DNA of 21,307 bases from Pelargonium tetragonum (taxonomy: Eukaryota > Streptophyta > Magnoliopsida > Geraniales > Geraniaceae): assembly GCA_036897445.1 (NCBI GenBank), contig JAYMTL010000200.1, forward strand, positions 1-21,307, given 5' to 3'. Within the stretch, counting starts at the first letter, position 1; the number at the start of each line of letters is the position of its first letter. Of this stretch, positions 10,962-19,740 are shown one piece after another. The position numbers and the translations under genes were made by a program. The notes under the pieces were generated by a model. The model was given only the letters and a program-made list of their open reading frames with translations. It ran no database searches and was not told the DNA's origin.

Positions 10962-11668
10962 TTAAAGAAACGGATTCTCTTAGCTTTTGAAACCTGAATT
11001 AGCGGTTCTATACCAGGCAGAATGTCGCTTCTGTACCGAAGTTTGTAGCTATTTGTGGCTAATAGTCTGTGTTTGCTAGTGAAGTTGATGCTAATGCAAA
11101 CTAAAGAAGGTTAATGCGAGCAGGTTCGAATCGAAAGAGGGTTGTTAATATCGAGTGTTGCTAGTGTATTCACTGTTGCTAATTGGAGAAGGTGACAGCT
11201 GTAAAATGCAAGTGAAAGTGTAGCTCTATCTTAGCTGTAAAGGAGGTCAAGTAGGCCAATAGGAAGCCAAGCTGAAGTGGAATTCGAGCAAAGAAGGGAA
11301 GACTATCCTTAGATGGTTCGAGCTGTCAAGAGTACTTGCTTTCACTGACTAGAAGAGACCATGTAATTGCCGCGGACTGTATGTGTCATGTTAGTTCCTA
11401 GGATTAGTTATAAGAGAGGATGACGAGTATGGTTGTGTTAGTAGTTGGTTTGGGTCATATCGAAAGCGAAAGGGTATTGACAGCTTAGAGTGTTCCATCC
11501 AGTCATTGCAGGCTGTGTTCACCTTCATTGGCCTTCTCTTGAGCTGACTTTGGTATTCAAGGGAAGAGAGGAGTCTGGTTAAGGGTTGAGTGGGAGATAG
11601 ATCTGTTAGGTAAGAATGGATGGGTATTTAAGTGAGCTTTGTGTTTGGTTGGGTTCTAAGGAGGTAGA

Positions 11669-11682
11669 AGGTAATGTAATTA
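11669..11682 (+). repeat. Word AGGTAATGTAATTA, copy 1
   Basis: First of four same-strand copies (also 11856, 14869, 17013). This one matches 14 bases before diverging to TTGAGG; the other three extend to AGGTAATGTAATTAAT. Confidence 0.65.
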
Positions 11683-11827
11683 TTGAGGTTAATAGACTAG
11701 GTTGGAGACCTTAGTTTGGGTTCTAAGAGTCACTAACTTGGCAGGCTTAGAAGGTTAGTGTAATAGGTTCAGCTGAGAAGGAGATTGAGTTGACTTATGT
11801 TCGGTGGTGAGTGGAGATAGTGTTATT

Positions 11828-11840
11828 AGGTTCCTAAGAG
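11828..11840 (+). repeat. Word AGGTTCCTAAGAG, inverted at 12877
   Basis: Exact reverse complement of 12877-12889. The forward copy lies in a G-rich segment and its partner in the C-rich segment 12,240-13,090. This is one piece of evidence that the C-rich segment is the same kind of DNA in inverted orientation. Confidence 0.65.
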
Positions 11841-11855
11841 ACCATTGAATAACCG

Positions 11856-11871
11856 AGGTAATGTAATTAAT
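11856..11871 (+). repeat. Word AGGTAATGTAATTAAT, copy 2
   Basis: A 16-bp word identical to 14869-14884 and 17013-17028. Flanks differ among the three copies. It is the only mosaic word I found that also lies inside an R-family element (copy B). Confidence 0.7.
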
Positions 11872-12191
11872 GTATGTTCCTAGCACGAAAGATGGAGAGG
11901 ATGTTAGCTTGTTTAGGAAGAAGAGATGCTTAGTTAGTTTGTGTTCGAAGGAAGTAGGCAACGAGCTAGCTTTCAATGACCTTAAATGTTTACATTATCT
12001 TCCATTCCTAGCTATTAACAGACTAGCACTGGCTGACAAGAGGATTATTAAGTTAGGATGAAGAGGGAAGAGTGTTCCTAGGTTGACTGGTTCCTAGCAT
12101 CCATGGACTGGTCGACAAGAGGAGTTACTATTTTTAGTAACTGTCATTAGAACAAGTGAATTTACCGGCTATAAGCTAGATCGCTTCGCTT

Positions 12192-12202
12192 CCTCGGCTC
12201 GC
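12192..12202 (+). repeat. Word CCTCGGCTCGC, copy 2
   Basis: It follows TCGCTTCGCTT, so the phrase from 12181 is TCGCTTCGCTT plus the 11-mer, unusually rich in CG dinucleotides for this window. It matches 8982-8992 exactly and sits at the switch from G-rich to C-rich skew. Confidence 0.6.
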
Positions 12203-12349
12203 TATCCCAATACATAGCTAGAGATTCCTAATTAGAAAAAAGGCAAATCGTCACTTTGACTTTTCCTTAAACCACTTACCAAACTTACCAACACAATAGA
12301 AACTCTTTTATGCCCTTAATATAATAAGAGGGACTTCCTAGGTGCATCT

Positions 12350-12367
12350 CTTCCTTAACTAAGGAAG
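12350..12367. repeat. Inverted repeat CTTCCTTA-AC-TAAGGAAG
   Basis: Perfect 8-bp arms lie around a 2-base centre, the longest such palindrome I found. The layout, equal arms around two bases, resembles the texture-L family, but the arm sequence is different. It has no flanking gene, so I do not call it a terminator. Confidence 0.75.
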
Positions 12368-12541
12368 TAAGGGGTAAGATTTACATCAGTACTCCCCTTA
12401 AACTAGACAAAGCAACGAACAACAAGCAGGTTAGGAGTGATTATAGTCTGACCTGTTAAGGTTAGGATTAAGCTTCTTTATTTACTTATCCGCTGTAAAC
12501 CCACTGACTTACAGTAAGCCTTTCCTTTGTTAAACTTCCCT

Positions 12542-12559
12542 GACAATTGCGACAATTGC
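12542..12559 (+). repeat. 9-bp tandem duplication GACAATTGC x2
   Basis: Two perfect adjacent copies (12542-12550 and 12551-12559). This is a slippage-type duplication in the C-rich part of the mosaic. Confidence 0.8.
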
Positions 12560-13173
12560 CTTTCTCTCTTGTAAACCTAAACTCAGTACCCTTTCCACTA
12601 GTCTAAGGCAAACATTTATGTATACATTACTCTAATTAGAAGCAACAAACAAGACCAAGACCCAAGAGACAAGCTCTTTCCTTTAGGATAGTTTAGGAAT
12701 CTCTGAATTTCTTCTGTTGCTTGTAACCAGGTAACACTATAGCCAGTCAATAGCAGAGCAAGCACTTCTCTTCCATATAACCCAAACTTAAGATCACTCC
12801 CACCTTGACTCTCTTGAAACCCTGTGAAGTACTTGTCTAAGAAGATCACACAGTCCCCTGTCATTTAATGTCCTATCTCTTAGGAACCTACAACTTAACA
12901 ATCCTCTCAACTCATCTCTAAACCCTATCCTTGTTTGTCAAAGCATGCTCAGTCAGGCCGGTCAATAGCAAGCCCTGTCTGTGAATGAAGGATTTAGGAA
13001 ATAGATAATAATATGCTTACAGTGTATTAATTAACCATTCATAACCTAACTAGTACCCACTCATAACAAGCTACCTTGAAATCTAGTCCCAGTCTCAGGA
13101 AGATCTAGTGTAGGAACCTGTCAATAGCTAGGAACTGTCAGTGAAGCTAGGAAGTTGAGTGCTAGCAGGCCAA

Positions 13174-13190
13174 GGCAAGCTTTAGCTTGG
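13174..13190 (+). repeat. Word GGCAAGCTTTAGCTTGG
   Basis: It is matched at 16325-16341 at 16 of 17 positions. Together with the preceding CCAA it can fold (AAGCT-TT-AGCTT, or CCAAG with CTTGG), so a small stem is possible. Confidence 0.6.
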
Positions 13191-14052
13191 GGATGTGAGT
13201 GCAGAATTCTTTTCTTAGCTTGAGGGAAACTGTAGCCGAGGAATTCTGTATTCTGTTGTAATCCGGTGTTGCTACCAGAGTACTTATCCGATATCTGTTT
13301 AGCAAAGCAAAGGCATTGATGGAGGCATCTCTTTTGGAAAGCGATGATCTAAAGCTAAAGGATGTACCCTGTCAATTGAAGATTTGTATTCTGTCAACCA
13401 ACTCCTATTTAACATTTCCTGAACTTGTGAGTTTCAGGAGATGGTCAACTTGGTGAAAGCATGGGAAACTCTAACTCTAGTCGATATATCTGTAATAGAC
13501 AGTACGGATTCTAGATTCTATATTATTGTTTTGCAAACACTGGTGTTCAGATAACAGAACAGATAATGCGGCTATGAAATTTGTATTAGTTATAATGGTT
13601 AATCGATGAAGGTATCCGGTTTAGAGCTTTAGTTTGTTAGGGAAAGCATTTGGCTTCTGTGTAAAGCAAGCTCTTTAGTCTTAGTTGGTGTTTGGATAGT
13701 AAGATTCACTTAGTCTTAGTGGATATAGGTGTTCTTCTTCCAGGGATTGCTATTGACTTGCTTTGACCTGCTAAGACAAGAGAGGGATCCATAGTTTGGG
13801 GTTTAGGAAGAAGGATTTATAGGTTTCAAGGTCTGAGTTGGTGTTCAGAGGAGAGGAAGTCAAACAAGGGATTATGAGTAGGTGTTTCAAGGAAGAAAGA
13901 GTGGCGTCTGGTTAAGGAAGGGTGATTGAGTTCCTAGGATTAAGGGAGATAGAGTTAAGGGATTTAAGGGAAGAGAGTGTTCTATCATCTGTGTACCAAC
14001 TGTACCGACAATGCCTATTCTCAACTGACAGCTCCTAACAACTGTACTGACT

Positions 14053-14066
14053 GTTCCTAGCTAGCA
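14053..14066 (+). repeat. Word GTTCCTAGCTAGCA, copy 2
   Basis: Exact match to 8957-8970. It ends a run of related phrases, ACTGTAC-GAC and GACAGCTCCTAAC (from about 13,997), that recurs in altered form at 14,314-14,368. Confidence 0.65.
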
Positions 14067-14648
14067 CCGAAAGTGGAGTTGTTAGTTAGTTTAGGAATGA
14101 GGTGGAAGAAGGTAAGAGGATGGTTTATAAGTTGTGCTTGGTCCTAAGAGCTTACAACCATAGTAAAAGCAACTGTTCCATTAAATAGTTTAGGTATACT
14201 TACATGCTCCGGTTTATATTATATATTCCTAATACAATCTATTGACCATCTACCTTAGCATTTACCATCGACCAGCAATACAGTGGCTTCTTTGACAGCT
14301 AAAGAGTGCTATCGACTGTACCCCACTGACAGTTCCTACACTAGCATTCCATCAGCGACAGTTCCTACTTCACCAGCTCCACTAATGTACCACATCCTAC
14401 TCCACACACAACGACAGCTCTCACCATCTAGCCTCGGTCCATAGCTCGCACTTACCTTCCATCTCCCACCTACCAACTGTTAGAGTGTTCTTAGATTCCA
14501 TGGACATGGCAGGCTAGAGAGGAGAGGTTTGTACTTTGTAGGTAGGGTTCTTAGTTGGAGTTAGGTTAAGGGATGACATGTGGGATAGAGTTTTGGTTTA
14601 GACAGGGCTTGGACAGGCATTCAAGGTGAGTATGTCTGGCCGGTCGAT

Positions 14649-14673
14649 GGAAGGTTAACTAGAATGTCTAAGA
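14649..14673 (+). repeat. 25-bp exact repeat, copy 1
   Basis: This is the longest exact repeat I found in the window. It begins GGAAGGTTAACTAG and ends TGTCTAAGA, and its partner is 15291-15315 on the same strand, 642 bp downstream. Homologous or microhomology-mediated exchange between the two would delete or duplicate that 642 bp. Confidence 0.85.
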
Positions 14674-14850
14674 TGCGTACATGAAGAAAGAGTCCCTCTA
14701 ATTACATGCTTATAAAGGAATGCAAGCTAGCTCTGTAAGCAGGTAAAGGTATTGAAGTTCTATCTAAGCCAGCCTAGGAAGGAAACTTTCTAGCAAAAGT
14801 GTATTACTCTGTTATTGAATGCTAGCAAGTGAAAGATAGTGAATGCCTGT

Positions 14851-14930
14851 GTTGCAGCGTAAGGTGGGAGGTAATGTAATTAATAGCGAGCCTAGAAAGT
14901 GTACTATCTTAGCAGTGGAAGGAAGGTTAA
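14851..14930 (+). repeat. Diverged duplicated unit, short copy
   Basis: Three landmarks in order are GTTGCAGCGTAAGG (14851-14864), AGAAAGTGTACTA (14894-14906) and GGAAGGTTAA (14921-14930). The same three occur in the same order at 15170, 15237 and 15291, with wider spacing. It includes AGGTAATGTAATTAAT (14869-14884). Confidence 0.6.
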
Positions 14931-15169
14931 TGCAGGCGAAAGAAGTTCTTACTCATTAACAAGCTGTTGAGTTGAAAGCGAACCGTCGAAGGTAGAAGGT
15001 TAAGCAGTCGAATGGGAAAAGTAGCTTGCGAGCCTAAGGAAGTTGTTAATCAAAGAAGGTGTATTAGATCTTCTTTGCTAAGTCGGCTGGCTAAGTAGGC
15101 TCAGGTTGGGAACTGTCCAATGCTTGCAGGCCAATGTCGAAGTTGATAGCTAGTGAAAGTAGGTTAGGA

Positions 15170-15315
15170 GTTGCAGCGTAAGGAGGAATAGAAACGAGTT
15201 GCTCTTAGTTCAGTGGAGTTAAGAATCGAACTCGAAAGAAAGTGTACTAATATCTCAGTTTGCTAAGCACTATCTTTCTTAACACTCGAGGGAAGGTTAA
15301 CTAGAATGTCTAAGA
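15170..15315 (+). repeat. Diverged duplicated unit, long copy
   Basis: Landmarks are GTTGCAGCGTAAGG (15170-15183), AGAAAGTGTACTA (15237-15249), and GGAAGGTTAA as the beginning of the 25-bp exact repeat (15291-15315). Spacing is 121 bp from first to last landmark start, against 70 bp in the copy at 14851. Extra sequence therefore lies between the landmarks, including a stretch that superficially resembles a tRNA D-arm. Confidence 0.55.
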
Positions 15316-15829
15316 AGGATAAGCGGGTAAAGGTGTTCAAGAATTTGACTTCGAGGTAAAGCCTGCCAGGAAGTGTTGCTTTAGAGTATAGTCCTTACGA
15401 GATTAGGAACTTATTACTCTCTGAATTAGCATTCTTGGTTGTAGCAGGAGGAGTACTACTTGATTAGAGTATCCGAAAAATTATGTATAGACTGTAAAGG
15501 TGTCAATACAAATTCTTGGGGCTAATGGAAACGGAAGATATTTTGTTTTTAGGAAAGCAAGTTCTCTCTTTGGAAGTACTTATCCGATTTAGTTCTTCCT
15601 TGACAATGTCTTTCCAGGTCCACTTTCGGTAATTGTATTCAGTGTAAAGTGAAAGCCTGCCAAAGAACTAGGAAAGCTTAGGAGGAGAACTGATCTAATG
15701 GATAAGCCAGTTCTGGAGTATAAGACTTTATCAGATTCGATAGTTTAAGTGTTTAAGTCTAAGATACATGGGAAAGATCTAATGTCTAAGGTACTGGTTA
15801 AGCTGTCCAAAGAAGGAGCAGCTAGCATT

Positions 15830-15845
15830 TCCTCTTCTTAGCTGT
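15830..15845 (+). repeat. Word TCCTCTTCTTAGCTGT, copy 1
   Basis: Exact 16-bp match to 16759-16774; the next nine bases (TGAAGGAAG against CAAGGGAAG) are also similar, so the copied segment was probably longer. Confidence 0.7.
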
Positions 15846-15986
15846 TGAAGGAAGTTTGCAAGAGAAGGAGGGATTTCAGTTCGGTAGTTAGCTAAAGAAG
15901 GTGTATCTGCAGTCGATGGTGAAAGCAGTCCTTTGCCGGTCAATGACAGCAGTCGAAGGAAGGTGAACTACTTCGAATGGCTGTAA

Positions 15987-16265
15987 ATCTTTCACTTTTT
16001 TATTACTTTTGCATCTACAAGTACCTTGCCTTTTTTTATTTTCTGATCAATTCCTTTACTGAAATCCGGTTTTAAGATTTACCATATATAGCGATCCTAG
16101 TTTTTTCGACTAAAAGGCATTAAAAATGGGGCTTTCACTAGTATAAGATCCTAAATTTCATGTTCAAATTTCACCTACTGTAAATTTCATAAACCGGTTT
16201 TTAGTTAATAAAATCTTGATTGTTTCAAAAAATGTAGGACTTATAGTCAAAACAAGAAAACTTGA
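15987..16265 (+). repeat. Diverged R-family element, copy A
   Basis: It starts with AATCTTTCAC and TTACTTTTGCATCTAC, contains a core at 16157-16178 identical to copy B (17121-17142) at 21 of 22 positions, and ends with TTATAGTCAAAACAAG then AAAACTTGAC. The distance from CTTTTGCAT (16006) to the GTCAAAACAAG landmark (16246) is 240 bp, against 241 bp in copy B. Mosaic DNA begins abruptly on both sides (TTTGCTAGTGAAAG at 16269), so this is an A+T-rich island and its edges probably mark real junctions. No coding frame, target duplication or terminal inverted repeat is visible. The general divergence suggests an old event. Confidence 0.65.
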
Positions 16266-16758
16266 CTATTTGCTAGTGAAAGTAGTCCAACTCTTAGCTG
16301 TCGGCAAAGAAGGAATGAAAGCTAGGCAAGCGTTAGCTTGGTTATTTGCTTTGCCGGCCAGGTTTGTCTAAGAGGGAATGCTAGGGAAGAAGAGGAGTGG
16401 AAAGTTGAAAGTGAAGTCTCTCTCCTAACTAGAAATCCGATAATGTATTCCAATTCTAATGGTTTAGCTGGCTAAGAAGGAATGCTATCCTTAACTACTG
16501 TATCCGCTTCTACGTACGAGCCTACCCACTCTGCAGCTACTGTTGCTAATCCATCTAGCCTGTACAGTCCTAACCGACTTGAAAGCCTGCCATGCGAGCC
16601 AGAGACTGTGTTGATAGTGTAGCTCTTAAGGACTGTGTTGCTATGAAGGACAGGATGGAAGTTGACTTGTTAGGAATAGAAGGCTAGTTTACTTGAAGGT
16701 CAATGCTGTGCATCAACGTCGAATGCTAACCATCAACAGCAAGCCTGCCAACTCGTTA

Positions 16759-16774
16759 TCCTCTTCTTAGCTGT
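16759..16774 (+). repeat. Word TCCTCTTCTTAGCTGT, copy 2
   Basis: Exact match to 15830-15845, 929 bp upstream, same strand. The intervening stretch contains R-family copy A. Confidence 0.7.
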
Positions 16775-16969
16775 CAAGGGAAGCCGGCGAAAGAGGCTTG
16801 TGAAAGAAGGTGAACTGAACCAAGGAGTCAGTAGTAGCTAGCTAAGAAGGTGTACTATCTTAGTCAGTGTAGCTTGTATTAGTTCTTCTTAGGAATAGAG
16901 AAATATAGTAAGACTACCTTACAGTAAGTTTCAACATTCTTCCTAAACTAATTAATTCTAAATTCTAAT

Positions 16970-17244
16970 TCACTTTTGCTTATATATAAAATAGAAAATT
17001 TGAGTCTATACAAGGTAATGTAATTAATTAATGAAGTTTCACCGCTATATGAAACATCAATAATTTTTCTTGTCAAAACGGACCCGAAATCGACCCTTTC
17101 TATAGTAAGAAGCCCCTTTTTTCATGTTCAATTTTCACCTACGGAAAAAGTATAAACCCGAATTTGTTTATAGAGCTGACTTCTATTTTTAGAAAAATTA
17201 GGGCAGCTTTATAGTAAAAACAATAAAACCTGACGCATTGCCTC
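16970..17244 (+). repeat. Diverged R-family element, copy B
   Basis: It starts TCACTTTTGCTTATATA and holds landmarks GCTATA (17044), CGAAATCGA (17085-17093), the core at 17121-17142, GTTTATAGA (17166-17174), GTAAAAACAATAAAA (17214-17228) and TTGCCTC (17238-17244). Copy A shares the two ends and the core with equal spacing. Copy C shares every internal landmark in order. It begins where the mosaic block ends and contains the fourth AGGTAATGTAATTAAT word (17013-17028), which is otherwise a mosaic word. The middle of the element is thus shared with both neighbours. No coding potential is seen. Confidence 0.65.
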
Positions 17245-18199
17245 ATTTACACTAGGGATAAAGCCCCGCTTTAACCTTAGTTCTGCATATAAAATGGACC
17301 GGAAAATTGAACTGTTACCTAGCTGCCAACTCTTCGATACCTCTTTCATATTCAAGATATTCAAAAGCCTTTTGTCTACTAAAACTAAGGCGCTACTTCC
17401 TTTCCCGTTTTTGTACTACCTGGTTTCTGTATCCCTGTAGCTTTCTTATTATATACTCTTTAATTGCATTACCTTAAACTTTATCTAACTTTCCTCTTGT
17501 AATTTCACTTTATTTCATTCTAACCTTTTTGACTTTAAAGCAGAAGTTTCTTGACTTGTTCCTAAATCGTACAAATGACAAAAGAAACTAACTTGCTTAT
17601 CGCTTTAACTAAAGGGCAATGGTTTCTTTTGAAATTCTTAGGGAAAAACCCTGCTTACTTGCTTAGATATACCTAATATTTATAATAAACTTGAAATCCT
17701 TAGAAACAAAAGCATAAACAAACAAGTTTGCCTCGGCTTTAGGGCAGGAAAACTTCTACTTACACTTCCTCACTACTTTAACTCGACTTCATTTACAGGA
17801 AACCCAGGTAGCAACGCTATAAAAAGACCAAAAACTACAAGGGTTCTAATCAACTCCTTATTCATATTCTCACTTTTGTACCTACACCCCTTGAAACAGC
17901 CTGACTTTGAAACTTCCTATCTAGTTAAGCAGCTAATCGAAAAGGAAAAGACCTTGAATTGAAGAAAAGGAAGTGCTACCTTATTGATTGACTAGATTTT
18001 ATAGAAGAAACCAGCTAACCTGCAAAGATCTAAGACCTCTGCATTTTATTTTATTGATCTTTCCTTCTCTACTTCATTTTTGGAAATTGACTGAAGCCTT
18101 CTCTAAACTTTCCGGAATTGGAAACTTAAAACAAAGGAACACGAAAAGCGAAACTGAGTTACCTTTCCTAGGCAAGAGCTTGTCTCTTGTGTACAAAAA

Positions 18200-18533
18200 C
18201 GAGGACTTTTGCATATAAGGGCTTCCTCAATTTGATCGAAAAAGAGTTCTATTAAGAAAATGGGCTTGAGAGCTTTTCCAGCTATACGCTGCCATACATT
18301 TTTCTCAAAAAAGAGGCCTGAAATCGAGATCCTACATTGGGAAAAAGCTTTCTTTCTTTTGTTCAAATTTCTACTACGAAAAAAATCCTCAAATTTGACT
18401 AGTATAGCTCATCTCAAAATCCAGAAAAGTTAGTTAAATATTTCGACATTTTCCCTTTTTGTTTATAGATCTCACTGAATTTTGAACGTAGGATCGCCTT
18501 ATATGCAAAATCAATAACACTTGCGGTTGCCTC
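18200..18533 (+). repeat. Diverged R-family element, lengthened copy C
   Basis: Landmarks are CTTTTGCAT (18206-18214), GCTATA (18281), GAAATCGA (18320-18327), GTTCAAATTTCTACTAC (18361-18377, two differences from copy A), GTTTATAGA (18461-18469), GCAAAATCAATAACA (18505-18519) and TTGCCTC (18527-18533). Spacing agrees with copy B within a few bases everywhere except between 18377 and 18461, where about 60 extra bases lie. End-landmark distance is 299 bp against 240-241 bp in A and B, which that single insertion accounts for. It is embedded in texture R. Confidence 0.6.
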
Positions 18534-19285
18534 TTGAGGCCCGGGTCTTGATAAAGAGAATGGGCTTTCTAGTTTGCATTAAGAATGCCTCTATAAATAG
18601 GACTTCTAAAAAGATCCGCTACTGCAAAAGCCAGCTTTAAAACCCTATACTTAAAATAAAAATACGAAACTTAAGAAAACCCGACCTAGTTTCATTCTAC
18701 CCTGTACAGAAAAGCCTGTAATTACAACTTACTGGATCGGTTAAAAGACTCAAAATTTCCTTAAAAGACTATAAAAGTGCAAGGTTGGAAACTAACAAGC
18801 CTCGAATACAGAAACCCGAATAAGCAGGAATCCCTAGGTTTAAGACTCTTTACTTCCGATCTTTCTATTTACCGGAAACCTATGACTTTAGAGAGATTTG
18901 GAAACAAGGGAACACAAGAGCAACCCTTAATCTTCCCCAAGAGCTACTAAAAAGGAAAGTATATCCCTGTAAACTTTGCCTCGCTTCCTCTCGTAGACTA
19001 AGAATTCCCTTTATAGAAAATGCATTACTTTAGCTTCAGTTCTTTTATTCCCTAAGCATCACCAAAGTACATTAACACAGGAATACAAGGCTTCTAATCC
19101 CATACTATATAACTCCCTCTGGAGAATCTTAGGAATAGACTCGTTTAGGCTGAAGGCATAGGTTCTAATCCCCTCCTATTGACTTCTTTGTTACTCTTCC
19201 TATTTAGTCCTATTTATTAAGACTCAAAAACTAGAACGATAGAAACCCACCCATTAGCCCAGATTTAGTACGCCTACTTCTAATT

Positions 19286-19301
19286 CTACAAAAGCAAAAG
19301 T
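19286..19301 (+). repeat. Word CTACAAAAGCAAAAGT, copy 1
   Basis: Exact 16-bp match to 19725-19740; AATT precedes both, with one extra C in the second copy. Its reverse complement resembles the left end of the R-family element (ACTTTTGC-T), so it may be a remnant in the opposite orientation. That link is weak. Confidence 0.65.
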
Positions 19302-19724
19302 AAGATAGCTCCCTCAAATTTTCTTCTTAGCGAAAGTCTCCCCAGATAACCTTTATGCATTTACCCGAGTTAAAAGTTTAGTAAGCAAGGCCAGAGAGGG
19401 ACTCTTAAGAAAATGTTGAACGCTTTACACAAATAAAAAGAAACTAAGTACAACAAAACCTGAGTCATTAAAGAATACCAAAAGCCAATTGTAGTAGCAT
19501 TTCCCGGACCTAAAACACAAGTTAGCCTGCTAAGTAAGCTGTGTTTGCATCTAAATACATTCTATAGACCTAAGAAAACTGACAAGGAAACCCTATCCTT
19601 GCAAAATTCTTACCCTAGACCAAGTAAATAAGAAATAAGAAATTCCAGCTCTTTACTCATTTTCTAATTGGAAACAAAGGAAGCTTATAAGAGCAATGAC
19701 ATTTCACGCATTTCCTACGAATTC

Positions 19725-19740
19725 CTACAAAAGCAAAAGT
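19725..19740 (+). repeat. Word CTACAAAAGCAAAAGT, copy 2
   Basis: Exact match to 19286-19301, 439 bp away on the same strand. It lies within a 77-codon plus-strand frame (19696-19929) that I consider accidental. Confidence 0.65.

Larger units (their letters stand above)
12240..13090. other. C-rich (skew-inverted) segment of the mosaic
   Basis: Upstream (10,500-12,120) the given strand is strongly G-rich; here C clearly exceeds G and CT runs dominate. After about 13,130 the strand is G-rich again. Words common elsewhere on the plus strand appear here inverted (for example 12877-12889 against 11828-11840), but ACACAGTCCCCTG at 12848-12860 is direct to 9402-9414. The segment also holds a 9-bp tandem duplication (12542-12559) and GTCAATAGC at 12746 and 12961. 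No gene is seen. Confidence 0.6.
8896..16967. other. Mosaic block of short reused words, texture M
   Basis: This 8-kb block holds no recognisable gene. Hand-counted lines give about 40-42% G+C, clearly above texture L. It is assembled from 9-25 bp words reused on both strands. Examples are TTTGCTAGTGAAAG (9354, 16269), ACACAGTCCCCTG (9402, 12848), TTATAGCAGGCA (10597, 10870), AGTACTTATCCGAT (13279, 15575), GACAGTTCCTAC (14328, 14357), GTTGCAGCGTAAGG (14851, 15170), GTGTACTATCTTAG (14899, 16850) and GTCAATAGC (12746, 12961, 13120). GC skew reverses several times within the block. Islands of R-like sequence interrupt it at 9,081-9,283 and 15,987-16,265. I infer organelle-type intergenic DNA grown by repeated short copying and recombination; reading frames inside it look accidental. 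Confidence 0.7.

Noticed and set aside
11123-11132. GGTTCGAATC, resembling a tRNA T-loop
   Set aside because: The flanking bases do not form the 5-bp T stem and no acceptor stem is present.
15199-15245. tRNA-like D-arm text (TCTTAGTTCAGTGGAGTT) followed by ATCGAACTC
   Set aside because: It recalls a D-arm, but I could not pair an acceptor stem, anticodon arm or T arm at correct spacing. A covariance-model tRNA search would settle it.
8896-16967. CRISPR array
   Set aside because: Repeats are of many different kinds, irregularly spaced and on both strands. No regular repeat-spacer period exists.
17281-17605. Possible fifth copy of the R-family element
   Set aside because: GCATATAAAATGG near 17,286 and GACAAAAGAAACT near 17,578 resemble the two ends at a plausible distance, but I could not find the core landmark between them.
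17988-18366. Overlapping frames of 76 and 87 codons on opposite strands
   Set aside because: Neither resembles a known family, and the right part is the start of repeat element copy C. Overlap on opposite strands is best explained by a locally stop-poor stretch.
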